A stretch of DNA of 52,196 nucleotides from Rhodobacteraceae bacterium UBA3069. GTDB lineage: Bacteria > Pseudomonadota > Alphaproteobacteria > Rhodobacterales > Rhodobacteraceae. The DNA is taken from NCBI GenBank assembly GCA_002366795.1, contig DFBX01000113.1:1-52196 (forward strand), written 5' to 3'. Below, one piece after another: positions 8,052-15,904 of the stretch (its first letter is position 1; each line of letters opens with the position of its first letter). The notes beneath the pieces are model-generated. The model saw only the letters and a program-made list of their open reading frames with translations, did not search any database and was not told the origin of the DNA. A program made the position numbers and the translations under genes.

Positions 8052-9284
8052 ATGAAACGCCTTTATACCCTGTCCGACGCAAGAACGCTGCCGCTGTGGC
8101 GTCGCCCTTCGTCCTTGCTGTTCGTGATGGCCGCCGGCATGCCGGTGGCCTTTGCCACCTGGTCGGCGCTGCTCAATAACTTCGTCATCGAGGTGGCGAA
8201 TTTCGACGGGTCCGACATTGGCTGGCTGCACACGGTGCGCGAAATTCCCGGTTTCCTGGCCATTGGCGTGATCGCCTTGATCATGTTCATCCGCGAACAG
8301 GTGCTGGGGCTTGTCGCGCTGGTGCTGCTGGGGGTGGCGACGGCGCTGACCGCGCAGTTCCCATCGCTTGGCGGGATTTTGACGCTGACCATGCTCAGTT
8401 CGATCGGGTTTCACTATTACGAGACGGTGAACCAGTCGCTGCAACTGCAATGGCTGCCGAAAGACCGCGCGCCGCAAATGCTGGGCTGGCTGCTTGCGGC
8501 CGGATCGGCGGCGACGCTTGTGGCCTACGGGCTGATCGTGTTGACATGGGACCGGCTGGGCCTGACCTATAACACGGTCTATATGCTGGCGGGCGGGTTT
8601 ACGGCGGTGGTCGCGATCTTTGCTTTCATCGCCTATCCGCAATTCGAAAGCCCCGAGCCGCAGGTCAAGAAATTCATCCTGCGCCGCCGCTATTGGTTGT
8701 ATTACGCGCTGCAATTCATGGCCGGCGCGCGGAGGCAGATCTTCACCGTCTTCGCGGGCTTCATGATGGTCGAACTGTTCGGCTTCGAGGTGCATGAAGT
8801 GACCGCGCTTTACCTGATCAACCTTGTGGCCAACATGGTGCTGGCCCCTGTGTTCGGCAAGGTCGTCCACCGCTTTGGAGAGCGCCGCGCGCTGATCTTT
8901 GAATATACCGGGTTGGTGACAGTGTTCCTGCTGTATGGCGGTATCTACTGGTTTGGCTGGGGTGTGCTGCTGGCCTCTATCCTATATGTGATCGACCATA
9001 TGTTCTTTGCCCTCGCGCTGGCGCTGAAAACCTATTTCCAGAAGATCGCCGACCCGGGCGATATTGCCCCCACGGCGGCGGTTGCCTTTACCATCAACCA
9101 TATCGCGGCGGTATTCCTGCCTGCGACGCTGGGCTATCTTTGGCTGGTCTCGCCAGCGGCGGTGTTCTTTCTGGCGGCGGCGATGGCGGCCACGTCCTTG
9201 TCGCTGGCCTGCCTGATCCCGCGGCACCCGGAAAAGGGAAACGAGACTGTATTCGCGCGCTTTGTCGCCGCGCCCGCGGAATAG
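8052..9284 (+). CDS. Major facilitator superfamily transporter
   Basis: A 410-residue inner-membrane protein with about twelve hydrophobic segments in two halves, joined by a cytoplasmic loop around residues 195-220 (PQFESPEPQVKKFILRRRYW). The general MFS fold is clear from segments such as GMPVAFATWSALLNNF, EIPGFLAIGVIALIMF and LINLVANMVLAPVFGKVVHRFGERR, the last being a typical loop motif. The substrate cannot be told. It starts 43 bp after the cupin gene and is likely co-transcribed, so the two may handle the same compound. The composite palindrome at 9328-9457 lies downstream and may end the transcript. Confidence 0.85.
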   Translation: MKRLYTLSDARTLPLWRRPSSLLFVMAAGMPVAFATWSALLNNFVIEVANFDGSDIGWLHTVREIPGFLAIGVIALIMFIREQVLGLVALVLLGVATALTAQFPSLGGILTLTMLSSIGFHYYETVNQSLQLQWLPKDRAPQMLGWLLAAGSAATLVAYGLIVLTWDRLGLTYNTVYMLAGGFTAVVAIFAFIAYPQFESPEPQVKKFILRRRYWLYYALQFMAGARRQIFTVFAGFMMVELFGFEVHEVTALYLINLVANMVLAPVFGKVVHRFGERRALIFEYTGLVTVFLLYGGIYWFGWGVLLASILYVIDHMFFALALALKTYFQKIADPGDIAPTAAVAFTINHIAAVFLPATLGYLWLVSPAAVFFLAAAMAATSLSLACLIPRHPEKGNETVFARFVAAPAE

Positions 9285-9327
9285 GGCCGGTCATGTTTAG
9301 GCGGCACGCCCGCCGCACGTGCCGGTG

Positions 9328-9457
9328 CCTCCGGCGGGAGTATTTTGGGCAAACTGAAAACCCAAGCGCGGTGCCCTGCTTTCATTTTGCGAGAAATACT
9401 CCGGGGTGAGCCTTGAAAGGGGGGGGGGCCTTTCAAGGTGAGGGGCTGGCCCCTTCT
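9328..9457. repeat. Composite palindromic intergenic repeat, copy 2
   Basis: Second copy of the element seen at 6088-6212, filling most of the 317-bp gap after the MFS gene. Outer arms GGAGTATTT (9337-9345) and AAATACTCC (9394-9402) are perfect complements. They are followed by GGGGTGAG, an inner hairpin CCTTGAAAGG/CCTTTCAAGG with an eight-G loop (9411-9438), and the hairpin GAGGGGCTGGCCCCTT (9440-9455) that is identical to copy 1. The inner hairpin differs completely in sequence between the copies but occupies the same place. Further small hairpins (CCTGCCATCAGGCAGG, TTCCGCCGCGCGGAA) follow up to about 9495, before the MATE gene. Confidence 0.72.
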
Positions 9458-9601
9458 TTCCTGCCATCAGGCAGGAAAATTCCGCCGCGCGGAAGAACGT
9501 CAGGTATTATGGCCTGCATGGCGGCTATGCCCTGTTCGCAGTGGGGGCGGTGGGCTAGTTTCCCACCATGCGCCGGAAGGAAGGGCGCGAAAGGACACAC
9601 C

Positions 9602-10906
9602 ATGAGCAGTCCCGGAAAATTCACCACCGGATCGACCATGCGCCACGTAGTCGTCATGACCTTGACCGGCTCTCTTGGGCTTAGCTTGATGTTCTTGGTG
9701 GATTTCCTGGCCCTGTTCTGGATTTCCCGCCTGAAGGGCGAAGTGTTGATCACCGCCGTCGGATTTGCCGGCGTGATCCAGTTCTTCGTGATCTCGGTTG
9801 CCATGGCCATGATGATCGGCGCGGTCGCGCTGGTTAGCCGTGCCTTGGGGCGCGGCGATGTGGACGAGGCGCGGCGCAATTGCCGGATCTGCCATGGTCT
9901 ATGCGATATCGGTGCAGACAGTGATGGCGCTGACGGTGTTCGTGTTCCGCCGCTCGCTGCTGATCTGGTCGGGGGCCGAGGGCGAAGCGCTGGAAGTTGC
10001 GGTGCAGTTCCTGGGCATCGCGCTGCCATCGCTGCCGATGATTGCGGCGGGGATGACTGCATCTGCGGTGCTTAGGGCGGCGGGGGATGCCTGGCATTCG
10101 ATGCTTGTCACCACGTCGGCCGGGCTGGTGGCGGTGGTGGTCGATCCGCTGTTCATCATCTATTTTGGGCTGGGCGTTCCGGGGGCGGCTATGGCGATCA
10201 TTGTCAGCCGTTCTGTCATGGTGGGGCTTGGGCTTTACTGGGCGATCCGCGTGCGCAAACTGCTGGGGTGTCCCAGCCTGCCGGACCTGCGCCAGAACCT
10301 GCCCGCCTTTCTGGCTATTGCCGGGCCCGCGGTGCTGACCACGATTTCCACGCCCTTTGGCAATTGGTTGCTGACCCGGGCCATGGCTCAACATGGCGAC
10401 AGCGCCGTCGCCGGGCTGGGCGTGACCATGCGCATGACGATCCTAGCCTTTGGCGGCATCATCGGCCAGAACTATGGCGCGGGATTGCCGGATCGGGTGC
10501 GATCCGCCTATCGCGATGCGCTGATTTTTTGCATGGGCTACACGGTGGTGGTCTGGGCGGTGCTGGTGCTGATGTCCGATCCGGTGTCGCGCAGTTTCGG
10601 CCTGGGAGAGGAGGGCGCGCAGGTGGTGCATGTCTTTGCCCGCATGTCCGGGCCTTTCCTGTTCACCGGGGCGCTGTTCGTGTCCAACGCGGCCCCCATC
10701 CACATGCCGAACCCCAGCGCCAGCGGGTAGATCAGCAGCCCGTCGCGGGTCCAGTTGGCCATGGTGGCGTTGTCGTCGGGCAGGCCTTTGCGAACATCAT
10801 CGCAGGCAGCTGTGCGGCCTGGGTTGGCTGGCGGTTCGTGCGGCAGATGGGCGGCGCGCCTGCGCCTGTGGCCCGCGCAACTGCCCTCGCCGTGCCGCCC
10901 GTGTGA
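9602..10906 (+). pseudogene. MATE family efflux transporter, broken by frameshift and internal inversion
   Basis: Remnant of a multidrug and toxin extrusion (MATE) antiporter. The start is the ATG at 9602 after AAAGGA; residues such as LTGSLGLSLMFLVDFLALFW begin the first helix. One extra base near 9878-9879 shifts the frame after GRGDVDEARR; the protein resumes at IAGSAMVYAISVQ and runs on to FLFTGALFVSNA near 10690. There the coding sense stops: the next stretch encodes TMANWTRDGLLIYPLALG and GFGMWMGA only when read on the opposite strand (about 10691-10766). Forward coding resumes at VVVGQAFANIIAG and ends at 10906. The reversed block is bounded by CAACGC (10685-10690) and GCGTTG (10767-10772). 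Restoring the block would still leave a frameshift and about ten residues missing. Confidence 0.88.
10685..10772. other. Micro-inversion inside the MATE pseudogene
   Basis: Segment whose reverse complement continues the MATE protein (NATMANWTRDG, LLIYPLALGFGMWMG), while flanks on both sides code on the plus strand. The ends are a 6-bp inverted repeat, CAACGC and GCGTTG. Such short inverted homology fits template switching or microhomology-mediated inversion. A stop appears at 10728-10730 in the present orientation. Confidence 0.75.
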
Positions 10907-10916
10907 CAGGCTGCGC

Positions 10917-10945
10917 TTGACCAGGGGGCGTTGCGGGCCTAACCC
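10917..10945 (+). promoter_or_regulatory. Possible sigma-70 promoter of prmA
   Basis: TTGACC (10917-10922) and TAACCC (10940-10945) are separated by 17 bp and end 30 bp before the prmA start. The -35 box is good and the -10 box is weak, so this is a guess from position and spacing. Confidence 0.3.
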
Positions 10946-10975
10946 ACAGACAAGCCACAGCCGGAGACGTTCGAC

Positions 10976-11848
10976 ATGCCCACCTTTACCGCCATGACCA
11001 CCCTGAAAGGCAAAGACCCGGCAGAGGCGCTTGGCCTTGCCATGGAAAACCTGATCCCCGAACCCACCGGCATCGGCGTGTTCGAAATCGAGGATGGCAG
11101 CGGGTTGTGGGAGGTCGGCGGCTATTTCACCGAAACCCCCGACATTGCCGGGCTGGAACTGCTGGCCACGATGCATGGCGCGAAACCCTTTACCGTGTCC
11201 GAACTGCCAGAAACCGATTGGGTCGCCAAGGTGCGCCGCGAATTGACACCGGTCGAGGCAGGGCGCTTTTTCGTTTATGGCAGCCATGACGCCGACAAGG
11301 TGCCCGAAGGCAAAGAGGCACTGCTGATCGAGGCGGCGATGGCATTCGGCACCGGCCACCATGGCACCACGCTTGGCTGCCTGCGCGCGGTGGACCGCTT
11401 GGCGGACCAGGGGTTCGTCGGCAAGAACGTGGCCGACGTGGGCTGCGGCACCGCTGTTTTGGCCATGGCGGCCGCCAAAATCTGGCCCAACCCGGTTCTG
11501 GCGGGTGATATCGATGCGGTTGCCGTCGAAGTGGCCGAGGCGAACGTGCGCGCCAACGGCCTGGAAGGCCGCGTGAAATGCGTCGAGGCGGCCGGTTTCG
11601 GCCATCCCGACCTGGCAGCCGCGGCCCCCTTCGATCTGGTCTTTGCCAATATCCTCAAAGGACCGTTGATCGACCTTGCCCCGGATATGGCCGCCCATTT
11701 GCAACCGGGCGGCTATGCGATTCTATCGGGGATTCTGGTCGAGCAGGCCGATGATGTGGTGGCCATTTACAGTGAAAATGGCATCAATCTTGTGAATCGC
11801 GAGGACATTGGTGAATGGACGACGCTAATCCTGCAGAAAAATTTGTGA
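10976..11848 (+). CDS. prmA: Ribosomal protein L11 methyltransferase
   Basis: SAM-dependent enzyme that methylates lysines and the N terminus of ribosomal protein L11. The 290-residue protein has an N-terminal alpha/beta substrate-binding part (about 1-100), the signature AFGTGHHGTTLGCLRAVD near residue 123, SAM motif I VADVGCGTAVLAMAAAKI near 152, and FANILKGPLIDLAPDMAAHL near 222, where the NI-L element replaces the usual NPPY. The start lies after GCCGGAGACG. It is a single gene with a possible promoter directly upstream, followed by an A+T-rich 104-bp gap before the next gene. Confidence 0.94.
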   Translation: MPTFTAMTTLKGKDPAEALGLAMENLIPEPTGIGVFEIEDGSGLWEVGGYFTETPDIAGLELLATMHGAKPFTVSELPETDWVAKVRRELTPVEAGRFFVYGSHDADKVPEGKEALLIEAAMAFGTGHHGTTLGCLRAVDRLADQGFVGKNVADVGCGTAVLAMAAAKIWPNPVLAGDIDAVAVEVAEANVRANGLEGRVKCVEAAGFGHPDLAAAAPFDLVFANILKGPLIDLAPDMAAHLQPGGYAILSGILVEQADDVVAIYSENGINLVNREDIGEWTTLILQKNL

Positions 11849-11952
11849 ACGTGTAAAGATCGAGGCAATCTGCATATCGTTGCCCGAATTTGAACACAAA
11901 GTCGGGTTAACCAAAGGGAAGTTTGTTTATCACAACTTTGGAGGCTGCTGTC

Positions 11953-12297
11953 ATGGCCGACACATTTGAAGACTTCGAAACACGCCTGCGCCGTATTGGC
12001 CGCAAACGTGCGAAACTGGCCAACGGCTATACGTCTGTCGTCGGCAAAGACGGGCTGATTATCGTAAAACCCCGCCGCGCGCGTCGCGGTATTCCGGTCA
12101 AGGGTCTGTCCCTGCTGGTCTGTGGCTTCTTCGGGTTCAAAGGCCTGCTGCTTGGGCACCTGGGTCCGGAAACCTACAACGACCGTTTGACCCGCTTGTC
12201 TTCGGGCACGCCGATCGAACAGGCAGGCGCTGCCGCGCTTGCACCCGATGCGGTCAGCGGATGGGTTGCCACCCGGGTTGGTCCTTACCTGCACTGA
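11953..12297 (+). CDS. Small conserved-looking protein of unknown function
   Basis: A 114-residue protein with no family I recognise. It starts with an acidic and then basic stretch (DTFEDFETRLRRIGRKRAKLA) and has a central short hydrophobic segment, GIPVKGLSLLVCGFFGFKGL at about 56-75, preceded by the basic PRRARR. This looks like one membrane-inserted helix with the N terminus in the cytoplasm. The C-terminal 40 residues (LGPETYNDRLTRL, TRVGPYLH) are polar. The ATG at 11953 follows TTTGGAGG. The gene stands alone between prmA and a convergent DUF1127 gene and ends at a strong terminator. Codon use is like its neighbours, so it is probably real. Confidence 0.75.
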   Translation: MADTFEDFETRLRRIGRKRAKLANGYTSVVGKDGLIIVKPRRARRGIPVKGLSLLVCGFFGFKGLLLGHLGPETYNDRLTRLSSGTPIEQAGAAALAPDAVSGWVATRVGPYLH

Positions 12298-12320
12298 GCG
12301 TAAGCGTTCAGGAGGTTGGC

Positions 12321-12338
12321 TGCGCCATTCGTGGCGCA
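12321..12338 (+). other. Stable UUCG-loop hairpin in the 3' untranslated region
   Basis: TGCGCCA-TTCG-TGGCGCA, a perfect 7-bp stem closed by a UUCG tetraloop, 24 bp after the stop of the unknown 114-residue gene. It has no T-run, so it is not itself a terminator. It may protect the mRNA end or be part of a small RNA released from the 3' region that ends at the next hairpin. Confidence 0.45.
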
Positions 12339-12346
12339 AATGACAG

Positions 12347-12381
12347 AAACCGCCGCGCCCAGATCGGGCACGGCGGTTTTT
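12347..12381 (+). terminator. Rho-independent terminator after the 114-residue unknown protein
   Basis: Inverted repeat AACCGCCG (12348-12355) and CGGCGGTT, with a smaller nested CCC/GGG pairing in between, followed by TTTTTTC. A good terminator for the plus-strand gene. Confidence 0.75.
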
Positions 12382-12424
12382 CTATTGAACAGGCACGCGG
12401 CGCGGTTGCCCGCGCCCGCAGCGT

Positions 12425-12634
12425 TCAGCGACGGGTGAAGAGCGCGTTCACATCGCTGCGGCACAGGCCGATGTCGTCAAGCTGGGCATCGGTCAGGTTC
12501 GACAGCGCCAGGCGGGTGCGATGCGCGGCACGCATGTCCGCAACGCCATTCACGATGGACGAAATGAAGCGGCTGACGCCGACGGAAATTTCAAGCGACA
12601 GGGCGGATGCCCGGTGGGATTCATACATGGCCAT
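12425..12634 (-). CDS. DUF1127 domain-containing small protein
   Basis: A 69-residue basic protein of the DUF1127 (YjiS-like) family. The C-terminal half, HRTRLALSNLTDAQLDDIGLCRSDV, is the family core (L-x-L-D-x-x-L-x-D-I-G-h-x-R). Some family members with an added Arg-rich tail influence small-RNA metabolism and stress responses in Rhodobacter; this one ends NALFTRR and is too short to say which group it joins. The ribosome site AAGGAGG is perfect. Two ATGs in tandem (12637 and 12634) are possible starts and the second has better spacing. The gene converges on the unknown protein and shares the intervening 127 bp. Confidence 0.85.
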   Translation of the reverse strand: MAMYESHRASALSLEISVGVSRFISSIVNGVADMRAAHRTRLALSNLTDAQLDDIGLCRSDVNALFTRR

Positions 12635-12963
12635 CATGGACCTCCTTGGATCTTGGGAACGGGCGACTGGCCCGGCTGCGTCTTTCTAAGCGGCAGATAG
12701 GCCTACTGCCGGATTCCCACAAGCGTCGTTTTTCGCGTAGCGCCTTGCGTTCAGCGCATATCTTTTGGGCGAAAAATAAATAATGAAAATAAGGCGTTAA
12801 AGCAAAGCTGGGGTGCCGTTTTTACCGCTTTGAATGTCGTATTTTGCCGCAAACCGCTGTTGCAGCCCTGCCATCCGGGCAAAGTGTTGCATTCTATTCA
12901 TATTGGTGTTTGTTCGCGTTTCGTGCTACTGCATCCGAAAAGCAACAGGGCAGGGCAGTCATC
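12635..12963. other. A+T-richer intergenic region between DUF1127 gene and ruvC
   Basis: A 329-bp divergent gap holding the promoters of the DUF1127 gene (leftward) and of the ruv operon (rightward). The centre (about 12765-12800) is markedly A+T-rich for this genome. No gene, RNA or convincing SOS box was seen. Exact promoter boxes could not be fixed by eye. Confidence 0.5.
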
Positions 12964-13470
12964 TTGAGAGTTTTAGGCATCGACCCCGGGTTGCAGAACA
13001 TGGGCTGGGGGGTGATCGACGTGGATGGTTCGCGCCTGAGCCATGTCGCGAACGGCATCTGCCATTCCGGCAAGGGCGAGCTGGCCACGCGGCTGCTGAT
13101 CCTGCACGAACAACTGACCGAGGTGCTGGCGCGCTACCAGCCGACCACGGCGGCGGTGGAACATACATTCGTCAACAAGGACGGGGCCGGCACGCTGAAA
13201 CTGGGCCAGGCCCGCGCCATTGCCCTGTTGGTGCCCGCGCAGGCGGGGCTTGATGTGGGCGAATACGCCCCCAACAAGGTCAAGAAATGCGTCGTTGGCG
13301 TGGGGCACGCGGCCAAGCAGCAGGTCGATCACATGGTCAAGATGCAGTTGCCTGGCGTGGTGATCAACGGGCCGGATGCGGCCGATGCGCTGGCCATCGC
13401 CATGTGCCACGCCCATTATGCTCGCGCGGGCGACACCTATGAGGCGGCGATCAGAAAGGCAAGCGCATGA
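12964..13470 (+). CDS. ruvC: Crossover junction endodeoxyribonuclease RuvC
   Basis: Dimeric nuclease that cuts Holliday junctions after RuvAB branch migration. The 168-residue protein shows all four catalytic acids: Asp7 (MRVLGIDPG), Glu66 (AAVEHTFVNKDG), and Asp138 and Asp141 (NGPDAADALAIA). The start is a TTG at 12964, which places RVLGIDPG at the N terminus as in all RuvC proteins; AGGGCAGGGCAG lies just upstream. The longer frame to 12844 runs into untranslated DNA. It overlaps ruvA by four bases (ATGA) and opens the ruvCAB operon. Confidence 0.95.
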   Translation: MRVLGIDPGLQNMGWGVIDVDGSRLSHVANGICHSGKGELATRLLILHEQLTEVLARYQPTTAAVEHTFVNKDGAGTLKLGQARAIALLVPAQAGLDVGEYAPNKVKKCVVGVGHAAKQQVDHMVKMQLPGVVINGPDAADALAIAMCHAHYARAGDTYEAAIRKASA

Positions 13471-14174
13471 TCGGCAAGATTTCCGGACGGATCGACTATC
13501 GCGGTGAAGATCACGTGCTGATCGACGTGCGCGGGGTGGGCTATCTTGTTTACTGCTCGGACAGGGTGCTGGCGGGGCTGCCACCAGTGGGTGAGGCGGT
13601 CGCGCTTTATACGGACCTGTTGGTGCGCGAGGACGTGCTGCAACTGTTCGGCTTCCCGTCCCTGATTGAGAAGGAGTGGCACCGGTTGCTGACTTCGGTT
13701 CAGGGGATCGGGGCCAAGGCGTCGCTGGCGATACTGGGCACCTTGGGGCCTGACGGGGTCAGCCGTGCGATTGCACTTGGCGATGTGACCGCGATCAAGG
13801 CGGCCAAGGGGATCGGGCCAAAGACCGCGCAGCGCGTGGTGATCGAATTGAAGGACAAGGCCCCGGCGCTGATGGCCATGGGCGGCACCATGGCCGATGC
13901 GATGGAGGGCACGGCTGAAGTGATCGACGAGCAGGAGGGAGCGGCCCCCGCCCCCATCGAGGGGACGAAGCCCGCGCGCCGGTCCAAACCGGCGCCTGCC
14001 CGCCGCAATGGCAGCGCGCAGGCCCAGTCCGAGGCGCTGTCGGCCCTGTCGAACCTTGGCTACGCCCCGTCCGAGGCCGCGCAGGCCGTGGCGCAGGCGG
14101 CGGGCGATGCGCCCGAGGCAGACACCCAGACCCTGATCCGCGCCGCGTTGAAACTGCTGGCGCCGAAAGGGTAA
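13467..14174 (+). CDS. ruvA: Holliday junction branch migration protein RuvA
   Basis: Tetrameric junction-binding protein that positions the RuvB motor. The 235-residue protein has the N-terminal OB fold (MIGKISGRIDYRGEDHVLIDV), the central helix-hairpin-helix pair (LLTSVQGIGAKASLAILGTL and AAKGIGPKTAQRVVIELKDK), and the C-terminal three-helix domain that contacts RuvB (ALSNLGYAPSEAAQAVAQAA). A linker of about 50 Ala/Pro/Arg-rich residues between the second and third domains makes it longer than E. coli RuvA. This is common in alphaproteobacteria. Translation is coupled to ruvC by ATGA, and ruvB starts 3 bp after its stop. Confidence 0.96.
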   Translation: MIGKISGRIDYRGEDHVLIDVRGVGYLVYCSDRVLAGLPPVGEAVALYTDLLVREDVLQLFGFPSLIEKEWHRLLTSVQGIGAKASLAILGTLGPDGVSRAIALGDVTAIKAAKGIGPKTAQRVVIELKDKAPALMAMGGTMADAMEGTAEVIDEQEGAAPAPIEGTKPARRSKPAPARRNGSAQAQSEALSALSNLGYAPSEAAQAVAQAAGDAPEADTQTLIRAALKLLAPKG

Positions 14175-14177
14175 GCG

Positions 14178-15194
14178 ATGACTCCGGACCCGACTTTGCG
14201 CCCCGAACCCATGCCCGAGGATGGTGACCGCGCTCTGCGCCCGCAGGTTCTGGACGAGTTCATCGGTCAGGCGGAGGCGCGCGCGAACCTCAAGGTGTTC
14301 ATCGCCTCGGCCCGTCAGCGCGGCGAGGCGATGGACCACACGCTGTTCCATGGCCCGCCCGGCCTTGGCAAGACCACGCTGGCGCAGATCATGGCCAAGG
14401 AACTGGGCGTGGGGTTCCGCATGACCTCTGGTCCCGTTCTGGCCAAGGCGGGCGATCTGGCGGCGATCCTGACCAATCTTGAAGCTAATGACGTGCTGTT
14501 CATCGACGAGATTCACCGGCTGAACCCGGCGGTCGAAGAGGTGCTTTACCCTGCGATGGAGGATTTCGAGCTGGATCTGGTGATCGGTGAAGGCCCCGCC
14601 GCGCGCACCGTGCGGCTGGACCTGCAACCTTTCACGCTGGTCGGGGCGACAACCCGTATGGGGCTGCTGACCACGCCCTTGCGCGACCGGTTTGGTATTC
14701 CCACGCGGCTGCAATTCTACACGGTCGAAGAACTGGACGATATCGTCACCCGCAACGCCCGCCTGCTGAACGCCCCGGCAGAGCCGGAGGGCGCGCGTGA
14801 AATCGCCCGCCGTGCCCGCGGCACCCCGCGCATCGCGGGCCGCCTGCTGCGTCGGGTGGTGGATTTCGCGTTGGTCGAGGGCAACGGTCGCGTCACGCGC
14901 GAGATTGCCGACCATGCGTTGACCCGTCTGGGCGTGGACCAGTTAGGGCTGGACGGGGCTGACCGGCGCTATTTGCATTTGATTGCCGAAAGTTATGGCG
15001 GCGGGCCGGTGGGGATTGAAACCCTGTCTGCGGCCCTGTCGGAATCGCGCGATGGGCTGGAGGAGGTGATCGAGCCTTACCTGCTGCAAAAGGGGTTGAT
15101 TCAGCGCACCCCGCGCGGGCGGATGTTGGCACAGGCGGCGTGGCGTCATCTGGGGCTGGAGGCACCCAAGACAGAGCGGGATTTGTTCAACTGA
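14178..15194 (+). CDS. ruvB: Holliday junction branch migration ATPase RuvB
   Basis: Hexameric AAA+ motor that pulls DNA through the RuvA-bound junction. The 338-residue protein has Walker A GPPGLGKTT (residues 59-67), Walker B VLFIDEIHRL (about 106-115), sensor 1 LVGATTR, the arginine-finger region PLRDRFGI, and the C-terminal winged helix ending QRTPRGRMLAQAAWRHLGL. All of these are intact. It starts at an ATG 3 bp behind ruvA, and TAAGCG precedes it. It closes the ruvCAB operon; the next gene follows after 80 bp with its own ribosome site. Confidence 0.96.
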   Translation: MTPDPTLRPEPMPEDGDRALRPQVLDEFIGQAEARANLKVFIASARQRGEAMDHTLFHGPPGLGKTTLAQIMAKELGVGFRMTSGPVLAKAGDLAAILTNLEANDVLFIDEIHRLNPAVEEVLYPAMEDFELDLVIGEGPAARTVRLDLQPFTLVGATTRMGLLTTPLRDRFGIPTRLQFYTVEELDDIVTRNARLLNAPAEPEGAREIARRARGTPRIAGRLLRRVVDFALVEGNGRVTREIADHALTRLGVDQLGLDGADRRYLHLIAESYGGGPVGIETLSAALSESRDGLEEVIEPYLLQKGLIQRTPRGRMLAQAAWRHLGLEAPKTERDLFN

Positions 15195-15274
15195 TAGCGC
15201 CCCGGCCCGCGCGAGGGGGTGGACCTTGCCGCCGCCCTGCGCAAGAAGTGGGGTAAATACCTGACGGAGGCCAC

Positions 15275-15904
15275 ATGACCCTGACCGCCACTGATATCGA
15301 AACGCTGTTCACCACATCCGCGGGCGAATACCGCTTTGCCCGCTGGGGCCGCCCCATCGTGCCGGTGGTTTTCGGCGTCGAGGAAGAGACCCTGCAAGTC
15401 ATCAAGGGCGCGGTCGAGGCAGTGGTGGCGCTGGCCGGTCACAAGATGGCCGAGACGGATCCGGAGCTTGGCGCGAACCTGATGTTCTTTTTCTTCCGTG
15501 AGTGGGATGAATTGCTGGATGTGCCCAACCTGGAGAAGCTGATCGACGGGCTGGACCCGCTGGTGGCACGGCTGAAGGCGCAGGAGGCCACGCAGTATCG
15601 GGGTTTTCGCTTTGACGATGACGGGGCGATCCAGGCAGCCTTCTGTTTCGTGCGGATGAAAGGTGACATCGCGGACCAACCCGCCGATGTGCTGTCGCTG
15701 TCACAGGCGATTCACGCGATCCTGCTGTGGTCGGATCAGGCCTTTGCGGCCCGTTCGCCGCTGGCTGTTGCCGATGGCGGGACGGTGCTGCGCCCTGAGA
15801 TCGCAGGGGTGATCCGGGCGGCCTATGACCCGGTGATGCCCGCGGCAACACAAGATGCCAGTCACGCGATGCGGCTGGCGGCGCGGCTGGCTGTCAGCGG
15901 GTAA
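15275..15904 (+). CDS. Conserved-looking protein of unknown function downstream of ruvB
   Basis: A 209-residue soluble protein that I do not recognise. The ATG at 15275 follows a perfect GGAGG. The N-terminal half is acidic with FARWGRPIVPVVFGVEEETL and LMFFFFREWDELLDVPNLEK; the middle has YRGFRFDDDGAIQAAFCFVRM. No signal peptide, membrane helix or catalytic motif stands out. The gene lies 80 bp after ruvB in the same direction and may be transcribed with it. Its last 11 bp overlap the tail of the decayed methyltransferase on the other strand. Codon use matches the neighbours. Confidence 0.75.
   Translation: MTLTATDIETLFTTSAGEYRFARWGRPIVPVVFGVEEETLQVIKGAVEAVVALAGHKMAETDPELGANLMFFFFREWDELLDVPNLEKLIDGLDPLVARLKAQEATQYRGFRFDDDGAIQAAFCFVRMKGDIADQPADVLSLSQAIHAILLWSDQAFAARSPLAVADGGTVLRPEIAGVIRAAYDPVMPAATQDASHAMRLAARLAVSG

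Noticed and set aside
10685..10772. Reversible invertible switch for the MATE gene
   Set aside because: The bordering repeats are only six bases, no invertase gene is adjacent, and restoring the block still leaves frameshifts and missing codons.
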